Source of the DNA: Psychrobacter sp. MF31
GTDB taxonomy: Bacteria; Pseudomonadota; Gammaproteobacteria; Pseudomonadales; Moraxellaceae
Reading direction: 5' to 3'
Length of the DNA: 64,000 nt
NCBI RefSeq assembly: GCF_012847335.1
Contig: NZ_JABBDX010000004.1
Location: 227,220 to 291,219 of the forward strand
In this document: positions 15,692 through 24,461 of the stretch, piece by piece
Layout: each line of letters begins with the position of its first letter
Numbering within the stretch: the first letter of the stretch is position 1
Translations under genes and position numbers: made by a program
The notes under the pieces: generated by a model
What the model was told of the DNA's origin: nothing
Database searches by the model: none
The model's input: the letters and a program-made list of their open reading frames with translations, nothing else

Positions 15692-17215
15692 TTAGGATGA
15701 TTGGTCGTGGATTAACGGCTGAACAAAGGCAATGAAGTCGTTGATAATTAAATTGGTTTCTTGATGAAGACCGTGGTGAACGCCGGCTAAATGCAAAAAC
15801 CCATGCGGCGCGCCATTGACCAAATGTGTTTTGGTAACCACGCCATCTGCCTCAAGACTTTTTGCATAAGCGATGGCTTCATCGCGCAAAATATCAAGCT
15901 CAGCAGCAACCACAAAGCTTGGACAAAGTTTTGAATTGTCCCCCGCCATCGGTGAGATGAGCGCATGCGATCGCATCAACTCACTTTTTTGGATATAAGC
16001 GGAGTCAAAGACCATCACGTCCTCATGATCGAGCAGTAAGCCTTTGCCGTAAAGCGACCAGCTTGGATAATCGATATTGCTGTCGGTGACTGGATAAAAT
16101 GCCAGCTGAGCAATCGGCGGGGTCAGCCCTGCAACGTGGCGAAAAATTTGAGTGCTGATGTCATCGTCTTGAAGGCTTTGCTCTTGAGCGCTTTTATCTT
16201 GATAATCAAAATGTTGGCTTTTGCTCAACTGCTGCGCCACCAGTGCTGACAGGCAGCCGCCTGCGCTGTCGCCTGCCACAATGATATTTTCAGCTGAAGC
16301 CCCAAAATCTTTGGCATGTCGTGATACCCAAGCGAAAGCTGCAAGGCAGTCTTTGAGCGCAGTTGGCGCAGGAAACTCGGGCGCTAAGCGGTAATCGGCG
16401 CTAATGACCGTCCAGCCAGATTTGGCGCAAAGCTGATAGCAAAGCTCATGATGGGTGTCGACATTGCCAATACAAAAGCCGCCACCGTGAAAATAAAGCA
16501 GTATTGGTAAAGATTTTGCGCGGTTTTTTTGATCTTGCGAACAAGAGTGATAGCAGCGAATGAGCATCTCGCCGTCATCGGCGTTAGCAATCAGTTGGTC
16601 TTGCCAATGAACGTTTTGGCTAAAAATTTTGTTACCCAAAATAGCTTGGCACAACGGATGGCTGAGTGCCGATCGATCAAGCTTTGCATTTCGCCAAACC
16701 ATCGGTGATTGTAGCGCCACCACATAAGCATCAAAGCGGCGCCGAAAAGCAACTAAATGCGCCAAATCAAGCGGCTGGCGAATTTTACGATTAATGCCAA
16801 AAATCAGGCGCAAATGCGCGTCTGCGTTTGGATAGTCCGTTTTGGTGGGCGCGCCAATTTGCCGATTGATGCGCTCAATGACGCGATCTGGCAACAAGCC
16901 GACGGCTTTTAGCGCAAAATATAAATGATGATCGTGATAAATCGCAATCGGCTGGTAAGCCATAGCCTTAATTTCTTGTAAAGTGCTCAATGGCGCTGAT
17001 GTTGACAAGTTAGCGGTTGGCATTGCCAAATTGCTCTTGCGGTCAAGTGGTGAGCTTGGCTTATTTTGTGGTTTAATGCTTGAGTTAATCGCCGATTTTA
17101 ACCAAGACAGTCCTAACTCTTGCAGTTTTTTTGCCAGTTTTTGCCCCAATGTTTTGCTCGTGTCCGCTTCGGTTGGCTGCTGATAAACCTTTAAATCCTG
17201 TTGAATCACCGTCAT
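15692..17215 (-). CDS. Alpha/beta hydrolase of the hormone-sensitive lipase family (esterase)
   Basis: A 507-aa carboxylesterase. The oxyanion motif YFHGGGFCIGNVD (HGGG) and the nucleophile motif VAGDSAGG (Ser near residue 317) define the HSL/family IV group. The C-terminal acid and base are in ELDILRDEAIAYA and GAPHGFLHL. A roughly 200-residue N-terminal region precedes the catalytic domain, longer than in most bacterial HSL esterases (about 310 aa) but like the long Lip2/EstA types of Moraxella and Psychrobacter. No signal peptide is seen. The start is ATG 17215, because GGAGAGG sits 6 bases before it; ATG 17218 is adjacent to the Shine-Dalgarno. Confidence 0.9.
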   Translation of the reverse strand: MTVIQQDLKVYQQPTEADTSKTLGQKLAKKLQELGLSWLKSAINSSIKPQNKPSSPLDRKSNLAMPTANLSTSAPLSTLQEIKAMAYQPIAIYHDHHLYFALKAVGLLPDRVIERINRQIGAPTKTDYPNADAHLRLIFGINRKIRQPLDLAHLVAFRRRFDAYVVALQSPMVWRNAKLDRSALSHPLCQAILGNKIFSQNVHWQDQLIANADDGEMLIRCYHSCSQDQKNRAKSLPILLYFHGGGFCIGNVDTHHELCYQLCAKSGWTVISADYRLAPEFPAPTALKDCLAAFAWVSRHAKDFGASAENIIVAGDSAGGCLSALVAQQLSKSQHFDYQDKSAQEQSLQDDDISTQIFRHVAGLTPPIAQLAFYPVTDSNIDYPSWSLYGKGLLLDHEDVMVFDSAYIQKSELMRSHALISPMAGDNSKLCPSFVVAAELDILRDEAIAYAKSLEADGVVTKTHLVNGAPHGFLHLAGVHHGLHQETNLIINDFIAFVQPLIHDQSS

Positions 17216-17667
17216 CATCCTCTCCAAGTTTTTTTGCTCAATTTGCTCTGCTGCTCAATTTTTATTAAAAGTTTTGCTTCATCTCATTTTTTATCAGTTT
17301 TTTTAATTAGCTATTAACGCTTTTTTGGTAAAACTTGCCGCATTGTTTAAATCCTTTGTCAAATTACCGCCATCATAAAAGGCAATTTTCCATAATTTAA
17401 GCCATGTTCGGTCATCTTTGGTAATCAATCCGTAACTCACCACTTTTGGTATAAAAAATCCTGAGCTTTAACCTTGAAATCATAGCGGTTCGCCTTTATC
17501 AATTCGCTATTGCAATCCAAACCATAATTAAGCGTTTTTACTGGTCATTGTGTCAACGCTGTGCAAACTCTTGTTTGCTTTATGCAGCGTTCACCCAATT
17601 AAAATCACGATTTGCTATATTTTGTTAGGATTACTGCCCCAACAAATAACAATCATAAGGAGATATC
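17216..17667. other. Divergent intergenic region upstream of esterase and grpE
   Basis: About 450 AT-rich bases without a gene. A CTTGAAA at 17473-17479 with CCTTTATC 13-14 bases later could be a sigma-32 promoter for grpE, but the distance to grpE is about 170 bp. A TATATT at about 17615 could be a vegetative -10. AAGGAG lies just before ATG 17668. No hairpin or RNA family was recognised. Confidence 0.5.
17473..17500 (+). promoter_or_regulatory. Candidate heat-shock (sigma-32) promoter upstream of grpE
   Basis: CTTGAAA as -35, 13 bases, then a C-started CCTTTATC as -10. The -35 is a perfect match to the sigma-32 consensus; the -10 is partial. A similar CCTTGAAA motif occurs before dnaK. Confidence 0.35.
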
Positions 17668-18273
17668 ATGAGCGAGCAGACCCCAAACCATAAGTTTGAT
17701 ACCAAAGACCCAAAAGCTGCGCAAAGCAACATCGAGCGCGAGGACAGTGTTCTTGAGGAAACCCTTGAGGAATTTGACCCAAAAGTCAATGATGGTAGTC
17801 ACGAGACCATCAAAAGCGAGATTGATTTAAACGCATTTCATGAGCGCATAGCTGAGCTTGAAGGCGAGGTCAAACAAGCCAAAGAGCAAACCGCCCGCGC
17901 CAATGCCGAAGCTTATAACGCGCAAAAACGCATGGAGCAAGAAGCCGATAAAAGCAAAAAATTTGCCCTGCAAAAATTTGCCAAAGAGCTTTTAGACATT
18001 GTTGATAACCTTGAGCGCGCCATCGACAATGGCAGCGCGGACGATGCGGTGACCGAAGGCGTGGTATTGACCCACAAAGCGTTATTAAACGTTCTCAATA
18101 AGCATGGCGTTGACGTTATCGACCCCAAAGGCGAGGACTTTAACGCCGATTTTCACGAAGCGGTAGGTATCGATACCGAAGCTGCTGCCAATACCGTGGG
18201 CGAAGTCTTGCAAAAAGGCTATAGCTTAAACGGTCGATTATTGCGCCCTGCCATGGTTCGCGTGGGTCAATAA
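17668..18273 (+). CDS. grpE: Nucleotide exchange factor GrpE
   Basis: Promotes ADP release from DnaK. A 201-aa protein with an acidic disordered N-terminus (about 1-50), a long coiled-coil (about 55-110, AELEGEVKQAKEQTARANAEAYNAQKR) and the beta-wing domain with FNADFHEAVG near 156 and VLQKGYSLNGRLLRPAMVRV at the end, the GrpE signature. AAGGAG precedes ATG 17668. dnaK follows after 323 bp, with its own promoter signals. Confidence 0.96.
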   Translation: MSEQTPNHKFDTKDPKAAQSNIEREDSVLEETLEEFDPKVNDGSHETIKSEIDLNAFHERIAELEGEVKQAKEQTARANAEAYNAQKRMEQEADKSKKFALQKFAKELLDIVDNLERAIDNGSADDAVTEGVVLTHKALLNVLNKHGVDVIDPKGEDFNADFHEAVGIDTEAAANTVGEVLQKGYSLNGRLLRPAMVRVGQ

Positions 18274-18596
18274 TAACGTTTGGCATAGGAATTGGCTTTT
18301 AATTAAAAACTTTTAAAATGAGTGTTTAAAACCTATTCCTTAAGAACAGTGCGGATTTTCACAAAACTTCACATTAAATTGAAAATTTGCTGTTTAGATG
18401 CCTTGAAAATTAGCGTAAGAAAACCGATATAAAGCAGCAAGTCAGCGTTCAAGATTATCTATTGTAAATTAAGCCGCATCAAGACAGATAACTTCCAGAT
18501 AATTTCATATCTGCTCAAACTGCTTGCGGCACAATTATTATTGAGCGCCATATTTTGCTAAAAATCATTCAGCAATAACAACATTGGAGAAAAATA
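18274..18596. other. grpE-dnaK intergenic region with heat-shock promoter candidate
   Basis: 323 bases without a gene. CTTGAAA at 18402-18408, 15 bases, then CCGATATA at 18424-18431 resembles a sigma-32 promoter for dnaK. TTGGAG lies just before the dnaK start. The remaining roughly 160-nt leader shows no recognised riboswitch or RNA. Confidence 0.5.
18402..18431 (+). promoter_or_regulatory. Candidate heat-shock (sigma-32) promoter of dnaK
   Basis: A perfect -35 CTTGAAA and a -10-like CCGATATA with 15-bp spacing fit the consensus CTTGAAA-N(11-16)-CCCCATNT with two mismatches in the -10. The position upstream of a heat-shock gene supports it. Confidence 0.5.
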
Positions 18597-20543
18597 ATGG
18601 GAAAGGTAATTGGAATTGACTTAGGAACCACCAACTCTTGCGTGGCAGTGATGGAAGGCGACAGCGTTCGCGTCATTGAAAACGCCGAAGGCACGCGCAC
18701 CACGCCATCGATCGTCGCTTATAAAGACGAAGAAATCTTGGTCGGTCAGTCTGCAAAACGCCAAGCCGTCACCAACCCAACCAACACCTTATTTGCGATT
18801 AAGCGCCTTATTGGTCGCCGTTTTGATGACAAAGTCGTTCAAAAAGACATTGGAATGGTGCCTTATAAAATTGCCAAAGCCGACAATGGCGACGCTTGGG
18901 TTGAAATCAATGGCAAAAAATTAGCACCACCACAAGTTTCTGCTGAAATCTTGAAAAAAATGAAAAAAACCGCCGAAGATTATCTTGGCGAAACCGTTTC
19001 TGAAGCGGTAATTACCGTTCCTGCATATTTTAACGACTCTCAGCGTCAAGCTACCAAAGATGCCGGTAAAATCGCCGGTCTTGATGTCAAACGCATCATC
19101 AACGAGCCAACTGCCGCTGCTTTAGCTTACGGTATGGATAAGAAAAAAGGCGACAGCGTTGTTGCAGTTTATGACCTAGGCGGCGGTACGTTTGACGTAT
19201 CGATCATTGAGATTGCCGACGTTGAAGGCGAGCAGCAATTTGAAGTATTGGCGACCAACGGTGATACGTTCTTGGGCGGTGAAGACTTTGACTTAGCGTT
19301 GATTGATTACTTGGTAAGCGAATTCAAAAAAGACCAAGACGTCAACCTAAAAGGCGACTCACTTGCTATGCAGCGCCTAAAAGAAGCGGCTGAAAAAGCT
19401 AAAATCGAGCTATCAAGCGCCCAAAGCACCGAAGTGAACTTGCCTTACATCACTGCTGACAGCTCAGGACCTAAGCATTTGGTCGTGACCATCAGCCGCT
19501 CAAAACTTGAAAGCTTAACCGAAGAGCTGGTTCAGCGCACGATGGAGCCTTGCCGCATCGCGCTTGCAGATGCCGGACTAAAAGCTTCTGACGTGAATGA
19601 TGTGATCTTGGTTGGCGGTCAAACTCGCATGCCATTGGTTCAACAAAAAGTTCAAGAATTCTTTGGTCAAGAACCAAGAAAAGACGTGAACCCTGACGAA
19701 GCAGTAGCAGTTGGTGCAGCGATCCAAGGCGCGGTATTGTCCGGTGACAAAACTGACGTGCTACTACTTGACGTGACCCCATTGACTTTGGGTATCGAAA
19801 CCATGGGCGGCGTGTTAACGCCAATCATCGAAAAGAACACCATGATTCCAACCAAAAAATCACAAGTGTTCTCAACGGCGGAAGACAATCAGCCTGCGGT
19901 GACCATTCAGGTTTACCAAGGCGAGCGTAAAATGGCAAACCAAAACAAATTGCTTGGTCGTTTTGACTTGACCGACATTCCACCAGCACCACGCGGAATG
20001 CCACAAATTGAAGTCACCTTTGATATCAACGCTGATGGTATCATGAACATTTCAGCCAAAGACAAAGGCACAGGAAAAGCGCAAAGCATCCAAATCAAAG
20101 CCGACTCTGGACTTTCGGATGAAGAAATCGAACAAATGGTTCGTGACGCCGAAGCCAACGCCGCTGAAGATGAGAAATTTGCTAATCTTGCTCAAGTTCG
20201 TAACGAAGCCGATGGTCGCATCCATGCCGTTCAAAAAGCACTAAAAGATGCGGCGGATAAAGTCTCAAGCGATGAAAAATCAGCAGTTGAATCGGCAATT
20301 AGCGATCTTGAAGCGGCAACCAAAGAAGACGATCATGACGACATCAAAGCCAAACTTGAAGCGCTTGATAACGCCTTCTTGCCAGTAAGCCAAAAAATCT
20401 ACGCGGACACTGATTCAGGCGCTGCCGGAATGGATCCAAGCCAGTTCCAACAAGCAGCAGATGGTCAGCAAGGCGCTCAAAGCACTACTGATGATGACGT
20501 GGTCGATGCTGAATTTACCGAAGTTAATGACGACAAAAAATAA
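18597..20543 (+). CDS. dnaK: Chaperone DnaK (Hsp70)
   Basis: ATP-dependent chaperone. A 648-aa protein with [21 protein letters not shown] at the N-terminus, the phosphate-2 loop [16 protein letters not shown] near 195, [13 protein letters not shown] near 341, the interdomain linker [19 protein letters not shown] near 389, the substrate domain, and a Gly/Gln-rich tail ending in an acidic [14 protein letters not shown]. This is the full family length. GGAG precedes ATG 18597. dnaJ does not follow: a terminator and the convergent bio genes lie next, so the co-chaperone is encoded elsewhere. Confidence 0.98.
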   Translation: MGKVIGIDLGTTNSCVAVMEGDSVRVIENAEGTRTTPSIVAYKDEEILVGQSAKRQAVTNPTNTLFAIKRLIGRRFDDKVVQKDIGMVPYKIAKADNGDAWVEINGKKLAPPQVSAEILKKMKKTAEDYLGETVSEAVITVPAYFNDSQRQATKDAGKIAGLDVKRIINEPTAAALAYGMDKKKGDSVVAVYDLGGGTFDVSIIEIADVEGEQQFEVLATNGDTFLGGEDFDLALIDYLVSEFKKDQDVNLKGDSLAMQRLKEAAEKAKIELSSAQSTEVNLPYITADSSGPKHLVVTISRSKLESLTEELVQRTMEPCRIALADAGLKASDVNDVILVGGQTRMPLVQQKVQEFFGQEPRKDVNPDEAVAVGAAIQGAVLSGDKTDVLLLDVTPLTLGIETMGGVLTPIIEKNTMIPTKKSQVFSTAEDNQPAVTIQVYQGERKMANQNKLLGRFDLTDIPPAPRGMPQIEVTFDINADGIMNISAKDKGTGKAQSIQIKADSGLSDEEIEQMVRDAEANAAEDEKFANLAQVRNEADGRIHAVQKALKDAADKVSSDEKSAVESAISDLEAATKEDDHDDIKAKLEALDNAFLPVSQKIYADTDSGAAGMDPSQFQQAADGQQGAQSTTDDDVVDAEFTEVNDDKK

Positions 20544-20568
20544 GTAGTTATTAACTTAGTTAATAAAC

Positions 20569-20600
20569 AAAAAACGCAGCCTTAAGGGTTGCGTTTTTTT
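20569..20600 (+). terminator. Terminator after dnaK (probably bidirectional)
   Basis: AAAACGCAGCC-TTAA-GGGTTGCGTTTT stem-loop followed by T7. The A-run on the left lets it also serve bioC from the other strand. Confidence 0.85.
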
Positions 20601-20637
20601 ATGCCTATTTTTAAAGCAGCCTTGTTAAACCACTAAA

Positions 20638-21420
20638 TTAAGGTTTGATGGCTGAAATAAGAAGCGCGTCGTAAGTTAATATCACCTCTGTCGGCTTATT
20701 TGGATTAAAAAATTGCGCTTGGTATTGTTTGATAAATTCCGCAAGTTTGGCTTTAGTCCAAACAAACGCTTTTTGCGGGCAATTGGTCGAAACGCCAGTT
20801 AATTTCATGTGTTTCAGCACCGCCATCGGATCGGCAAAAGATAGGTCAAAGCGTTTGGTGGTGATTTGAATTTGGGTAAATCCAGCTTGAATTAAGCGCG
20901 CTTGCCAAGCATCTTTGCTTGGGTAATTAAGACCTTGACCGGTTAAGGCTTTGACTTGCAAAAAATGCTTAGGGGAGAAGGTATTAAATAACAGTTGACC
21001 GCCAGAATTTAGACTAAAAAATGCCTTATCCACCAAACTTAACGGCTCATCAAACCATTGAATGGCATTGGCGCTAATGATTAAGCTAAAGTTTTGACCA
21101 AAATCTAACGTTTCAGCGTCGCCAATAATGATAGTAGCTTTTGGCAAAATAGCTTGCAGAGTATCACGTTGGCAAGCTGCAAGTTCGTTAATGACGATAT
21201 CATCGCCGTCCACATTTTGCGCCAAAAGCTTAGTCAGCTGACCCGTTCCCGCGCCGATTTCAAGAATTTTGAATTGCTCGGCTTCTAAAATTTGCTCAAT
21301 AAGCTGCTCACAAATTTCGCGTTGAATGGTGGCGTGGTAATCATAATTAAAAGCGCTCGCAAAATGTTGAGCGATGGCTTGTTTGCGAAGGTTTTGAGAG
21401 TGGCTAATGGCTTGGGTCAT
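20638..21420 (-). CDS. bioC: Malonyl-ACP O-methyltransferase BioC
   Basis: Methylates malonyl-ACP to start synthesis of the pimeloyl moiety of biotin. A 260-aa class I SAM methyltransferase: N-terminal QAIAQHFASAFNYDYHATIQ, SAM loop ILEIGAGTGQLTKLLA near residue 55, acidic motif ADAETLDF-like region, and ISANAIQWFDEP, a BioC hallmark. It lies 63 bp downstream of bioF on the same strand, so they are likely co-transcribed. A generic methyltransferase is possible, but the context makes BioC strong. bioA, bioB and bioD are not in the window. Confidence 0.88.
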   Translation of the reverse strand: MTQAISHSQNLRKQAIAQHFASAFNYDYHATIQREICEQLIEQILEAEQFKILEIGAGTGQLTKLLAQNVDGDDIVINELAACQRDTLQAILPKATIIIGDAETLDFGQNFSLIISANAIQWFDEPLSLVDKAFFSLNSGGQLLFNTFSPKHFLQVKALTGQGLNYPSKDAWQARLIQAGFTQIQITTKRFDLSFADPMAVLKHMKLTGVSTNCPQKAFVWTKAKLAEFIKQYQAQFFNPNKPTEVILTYDALLISAIKP

Positions 21421-21483
21421 GATAAACAGGCGACTTAAAAAGAGTAGTTTTGCAATATAAGTATAAATACTTTTGAGAAAAGA

Positions 21484-22704
21484 CTAGAGCGCGGCAATAA
21501 GTGTTTTAACGTCATCGCCGCTCATTGCCGCATTCATGACCAATCGTAGTCTTGCGGTATTGACAGGAACGGTTGGCGGGCGGATCGCTTGAACATAAAA
21601 TCCGGCAGCTTTAAGCGCTTCTGCCTTTTGTAGCGCGCGCGCATTGCTTCCCAAAATATAAGGAATAATCGGCGTGGCGATGTTTTGCGGTGGCAAAGTA
21701 AACCCGTTACTGTCGTTTTTTTGGCTAATGGCTTTATAAAGCTCATTTGAGATTTGTCTTAAATGCTTGCGCTCTGCCAAAAGCTTCGGCATTTTTGCCA
21801 AAATAAAACGCGTCCAAGCGTGATTTATTGGCGGCAATGCGGTGCTAAAAATCAGCGGTCGCATTTGATTGATGAGCCACTCTTTTGCAATATCATCACA
21901 AAAAATATAAGCGCCAACCGAGGCAAAGGCTTTGCCAAACGTTCCCACCAAATAGTCAATATCGGTAAGCGTTCCGGACAATTCTGCAAGTCCCAAGCCT
22001 TGATGACCTAAAACGCCTACCGCATGAGCTTCATCGACATAAAGCTCAACGCGAGCGTCATTCGCTTTGATTGCCGCAAGCTTTTGCAAATCTGCGCAAT
22101 CGCCATCCATACTAAAAATACTTTCGGTGACGATGATGATGCGTTTGGCATCCGATTTTGCAACCATCAGAGCAAGCTGATCATAATCATTATGACGATA
22201 GCGGCGATAGCTGCAATGACGGCTTTGGCTGAGTTTAATCCCATCAATCAAGCTGGCATGAACCAACTTGTCCGCTAAAATCAGCGTTGGCAAATCAATT
22301 GCCGTCAGCGCCGGCAAAATCCCCAAATTGGCATGATAGCCGCTGTTGATAACGAGCGCAGCTTTTTTATGGAGGGCTTGATCGTCAGTCAATGCAGCGT
22401 GATGCCAAGCTGCTAAATCAGCTTCAAGTTGTTGTAACTCATCGCTATTTCCCGTAATCAGCCGCGAGGATACTGCGCTCATTTTTGGCAACTCAAAGCA
22501 GTTGGCAGTCACTTTTTCAAAAAATTCAGTCTGCAAATCGCTATTTGTGGATAATCCTAAGTAGTCATTACTGGCGATATTTAGCATCAGCTGATCGCCA
22601 TCTTTAATATAACATCCAGATTGCGACAATTGGGTCAGTTGCCGGTATTGCTGCTTGTTTTTTAGCGTCATTAATGCCGATTGCAAAGCCTGAGTCATTG
22701 CCAT
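21484..22704 (-). CDS. bioF: 8-amino-7-oxononanoate synthase BioF
   Basis: PLP enzyme condensing pimeloyl-ACP (or -CoA) with alanine in biotin synthesis. A 406-aa alpha-oxoamine synthase: NIASNDYLGLSTN near 43, SRLITGNSDELQQLEADLA near 83, VDEAHAVGVLGHQGLGL near 223, and the PLP lysine in GTFGKAFASVGAY near 258. ATG 22704 has AAGGA 7 bases upstream; a second ATG six bases later is possible. It is first of a bioF-bioC unit. A BirA-type or BioR operator was sought upstream and not recognised. Confidence 0.95.
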   Translation of the reverse strand: MAMTQALQSALMTLKNKQQYRQLTQLSQSGCYIKDGDQLMLNIASNDYLGLSTNSDLQTEFFEKVTANCFELPKMSAVSSRLITGNSDELQQLEADLAAWHHAALTDDQALHKKAALVINSGYHANLGILPALTAIDLPTLILADKLVHASLIDGIKLSQSRHCSYRRYRHNDYDQLALMVAKSDAKRIIIVTESIFSMDGDCADLQKLAAIKANDARVELYVDEAHAVGVLGHQGLGLAELSGTLTDIDYLVGTFGKAFASVGAYIFCDDIAKEWLINQMRPLIFSTALPPINHAWTRFILAKMPKLLAERKHLRQISNELYKAISQKNDSNGFTLPPQNIATPIIPYILGSNARALQKAEALKAAGFYVQAIRPPTVPVNTARLRLVMNAAMSGDDVKTLIAAL

Positions 22705-23102
22705 TTAGTTGTCCTTAAGCTTTAAAAGTAGTCATTAATGTCAAAGATTTGAGACGAAAATTATCATTTCGGTATTCACTTAACGATTATAATGACTTTA
22801 AAAATTTTATAAGCCATCAAAGCGTCAAAAATCGCGATAATTATTAGCTAAAATATTGCTAAACACCAGCTAATGTAACAAAAGTTTTCATAGCACCGGC
22901 TTTGTAACTCAGCAGATGACAAATAATAGCAAAAATTAACTCGCGACCTATTAAACACTGACAGAGAAAACGACATGATTTGTTACTATATAATCATCGT
23001 TAACAGACAAGGCGATGGTTTGAAAAGATACTCTTTATCAAACTTGGATGATTCCAACTAAATAAATAACTTGTTTGTAAAAGTGATTTTAAGGAGATGA
23101 CG
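22705..23102. other. Divergent AT-rich intergenic region between bioF and the beta-barrel gene
   Basis: About 400 bases, strongly AT-rich, with no gene. TATAAT at 22989-22994 is a good -10 candidate for the beta-barrel gene, although no clear -35 is at the right distance. A TATAAT on the minus strand near 22788 could serve bioF. AAGGAG at 23091 is the Shine-Dalgarno of the next gene. Confidence 0.5.
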
Positions 23103-23630
23103 ATGAAAACGCTACAAAAAACTCTACTTGCTCTTGCAGCTGGATCATTACTTACTGTAGGCGCTCAAGCAGCCGTCTCTTATGGCAACGGCTATACTGG
23201 TCAACCTTATGTTGGCGCAAAAGTAGGTAAATTTGATCTTGATGTAGATGGCGCAAAAGATCCAACCGCTTATGGTGTTGTTGCTGGCTACAACTTTGAT
23301 CCAAACTTCGGCGTTGAAGCTGAATATGTTGGATCAGATGATGCCGATTACTACAACGGCGACATCGATGCCAAAACTTACGGCGCTTATGGTACTTACC
23401 GCTATGGCTTCCCAAATACCGGACTTTACGCAAAAGGTAAACTAGGTATCGCTGAAACTAAAGTGAAAGGCTCAAGCACTTTCCGCAATGTGGACAGCAG
23501 CAAAACTAGCCTAGCAGGCGGTGTTGGTCTTGGCTACTCAGTGAATCCAAACTTCGGTCTTGAAGCTGAATACGACATTTTAAATGGCGATACCAACTTA
23601 ATGACGGTTGGCGCTAACTTAAAATTCTAA
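23103..23630 (+). CDS. Small outer-membrane beta-barrel protein (OmpA-N/opacity-like porin family)
   Basis: A 175-aa exported protein. The signal peptide MKTLQKTLLALAAGSLLTVG ends near AQA-AV. The mature part shows alternating hydrophobic strands with aromatic turns (YVGAKVGKFDLD, YGVVAGYNFDPNFGVEAEYVG, TYGAYGTYRY, GLYAKGKLGIAETKVK, LAGGVGLGYSVNPNFGLEAEYD, and a final TVGANLKF). The terminal Phe suits Bam-dependent insertion. About eight strands are predicted, as in OmpA/OmpW/Opa barrels; no periplasmic OmpA domain follows. ATG 23103 is preferred to ATG 23097 because AAGGAG is 6 bases before it. A terminator follows. The ligand is unknown. Confidence 0.85.
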   Translation: MKTLQKTLLALAAGSLLTVGAQAAVSYGNGYTGQPYVGAKVGKFDLDVDGAKDPTAYGVVAGYNFDPNFGVEAEYVGSDDADYYNGDIDAKTYGAYGTYRYGFPNTGLYAKGKLGIAETKVKGSSTFRNVDSSKTSLAGGVGLGYSVNPNFGLEAEYDILNGDTNLMTVGANLKF

Positions 23631-23693
23631 TAATGGCTTAATAGCTTAATATAAATCAAATTTTATATTAATAAGTTAATAGCTAAAAGTCCT

Positions 23694-23727
23694 AAAAAAC
23701 GATCACCTTGAGTGGTCGTTTTTTTTT
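23694..23727 (+). terminator. Terminator after the beta-barrel gene
   Basis: AAACGATCACC-TTGA-GTGGTCGTTT stem (one G-T pair) followed by nine T. Confidence 0.8.
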
Positions 23728-23879
23728 GCTTTTAAAAATTTACGCTAATTATGCGATTGAAAATATTGAATTTTTACTTGGCAATTCGGCAATTTTCATA
23801 ACAAAAGTATGTTACATTATTAATCAGTGATCACTAAAATTTTAAATCTAACGGTTTAAATTGCTAACAAGGAGCCGTG

Positions 23880-24374
23880 ATGGAGTGGATGTTTGCTGTT
23901 GAGCCGTGGCATTGGTTGGTTCTTGGAATTGTGCTGATGATTGTGGAGATGTTTATTCCCACGTTTGCCAGCCTTTGGTTTGGGGCGGCAGCGATAATAG
24001 TTGCCGCTTTAGCTTGGTTACTGCCGATCTCGATACTTTGGCAAGTGCTAATTTGGCTAGGTTTAGCTGTGCTACTGATGATTGCTTGGTTTAAATATAT
24101 CAAACCTCTATCGGTCGATCGCACCAAAGCGGGGCTTGGCGGCAGTGTGATTATTGGGGAAACGGGAATGCTTATTGTCAAACCCCAAGGCAATCAATTG
24201 GGTCGCGTTCGATTTAGTGTTCCGATTGTTGGCGCCGATGAGTGGTTTTGCCGGACTCGCGAGCAAGGAGTTGAGGTTGGTGATCGTGTCGTTGTGGTCG
24301 ATATCAGCGGTAATGAGTTGATTGTCGCGCCAGCAAAGCGCTTGGATGAGCAAGTTATTTCTCATAAGGCATGA
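23880..24374 (+). CDS. NfeD-like membrane protein (partner of SPFH protein)
   Basis: A 164-aa short NfeD (YbbK type). There are three hydrophobic helices in the first 75 residues (HWLVLGIVLMIVEMFIP, FGAAAIIVAALAWLLP, VLIWLGLAVLLMIAWF), then a C-terminal OB-fold of about 75 residues with GETGMLIVKPQGNQLGRVRF and GDRVVVVDISGNELIVAP. Such proteins are encoded beside SPFH/stomatin genes and are thought to act with them in membrane microdomains. ATG 23880 follows GGAG; the preceding GTG at 23877 is less likely. The SPFH gene follows after 84 bp. Confidence 0.88.
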   Translation: MEWMFAVEPWHWLVLGIVLMIVEMFIPTFASLWFGAAAIIVAALAWLLPISILWQVLIWLGLAVLLMIAWFKYIKPLSVDRTKAGLGGSVIIGETGMLIVKPQGNQLGRVRFSVPIVGADEWFCRTREQGVEVGDRVVVVDISGNELIVAPAKRLDEQVISHKA

Positions 24375-24430
24375 TAACTTTTTAAACAAATAAAGAAGCC
24401 AAATAAACCGCTAAGATTTAACAAATAATT

Positions 24431-24461
24431 AGGAGAACATTGTGATAAGGAGAACATTATG
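24431..24461 (+). promoter_or_regulatory. Duplicated Shine-Dalgarno/start module before the SPFH gene
   Basis: The 11-mer AGGAGAACATT occurs at 24431-24441 followed by GTG, and again at 24448-24458 followed by ATG, the real start. The first copy opens an 8-codon frame (GTG 24442 to TAA 24468) that overlaps the start of the SPFH gene in another frame. It is probably a 17-bp tandem duplication of the ribosome-binding region. Confidence 0.65.

Noticed and set aside
22545-22556. DnaA box TGTGGATAA inside bioF
   Set aside because: A single 9-mer within coding sequence without neighbouring boxes is expected by chance in 64 kb.
22705-23102. Biotin operator (BirA or BioR) before bioF
   Set aside because: No TTGTAAACC/GGTTTACAA pair or BioR palindrome was recognised.
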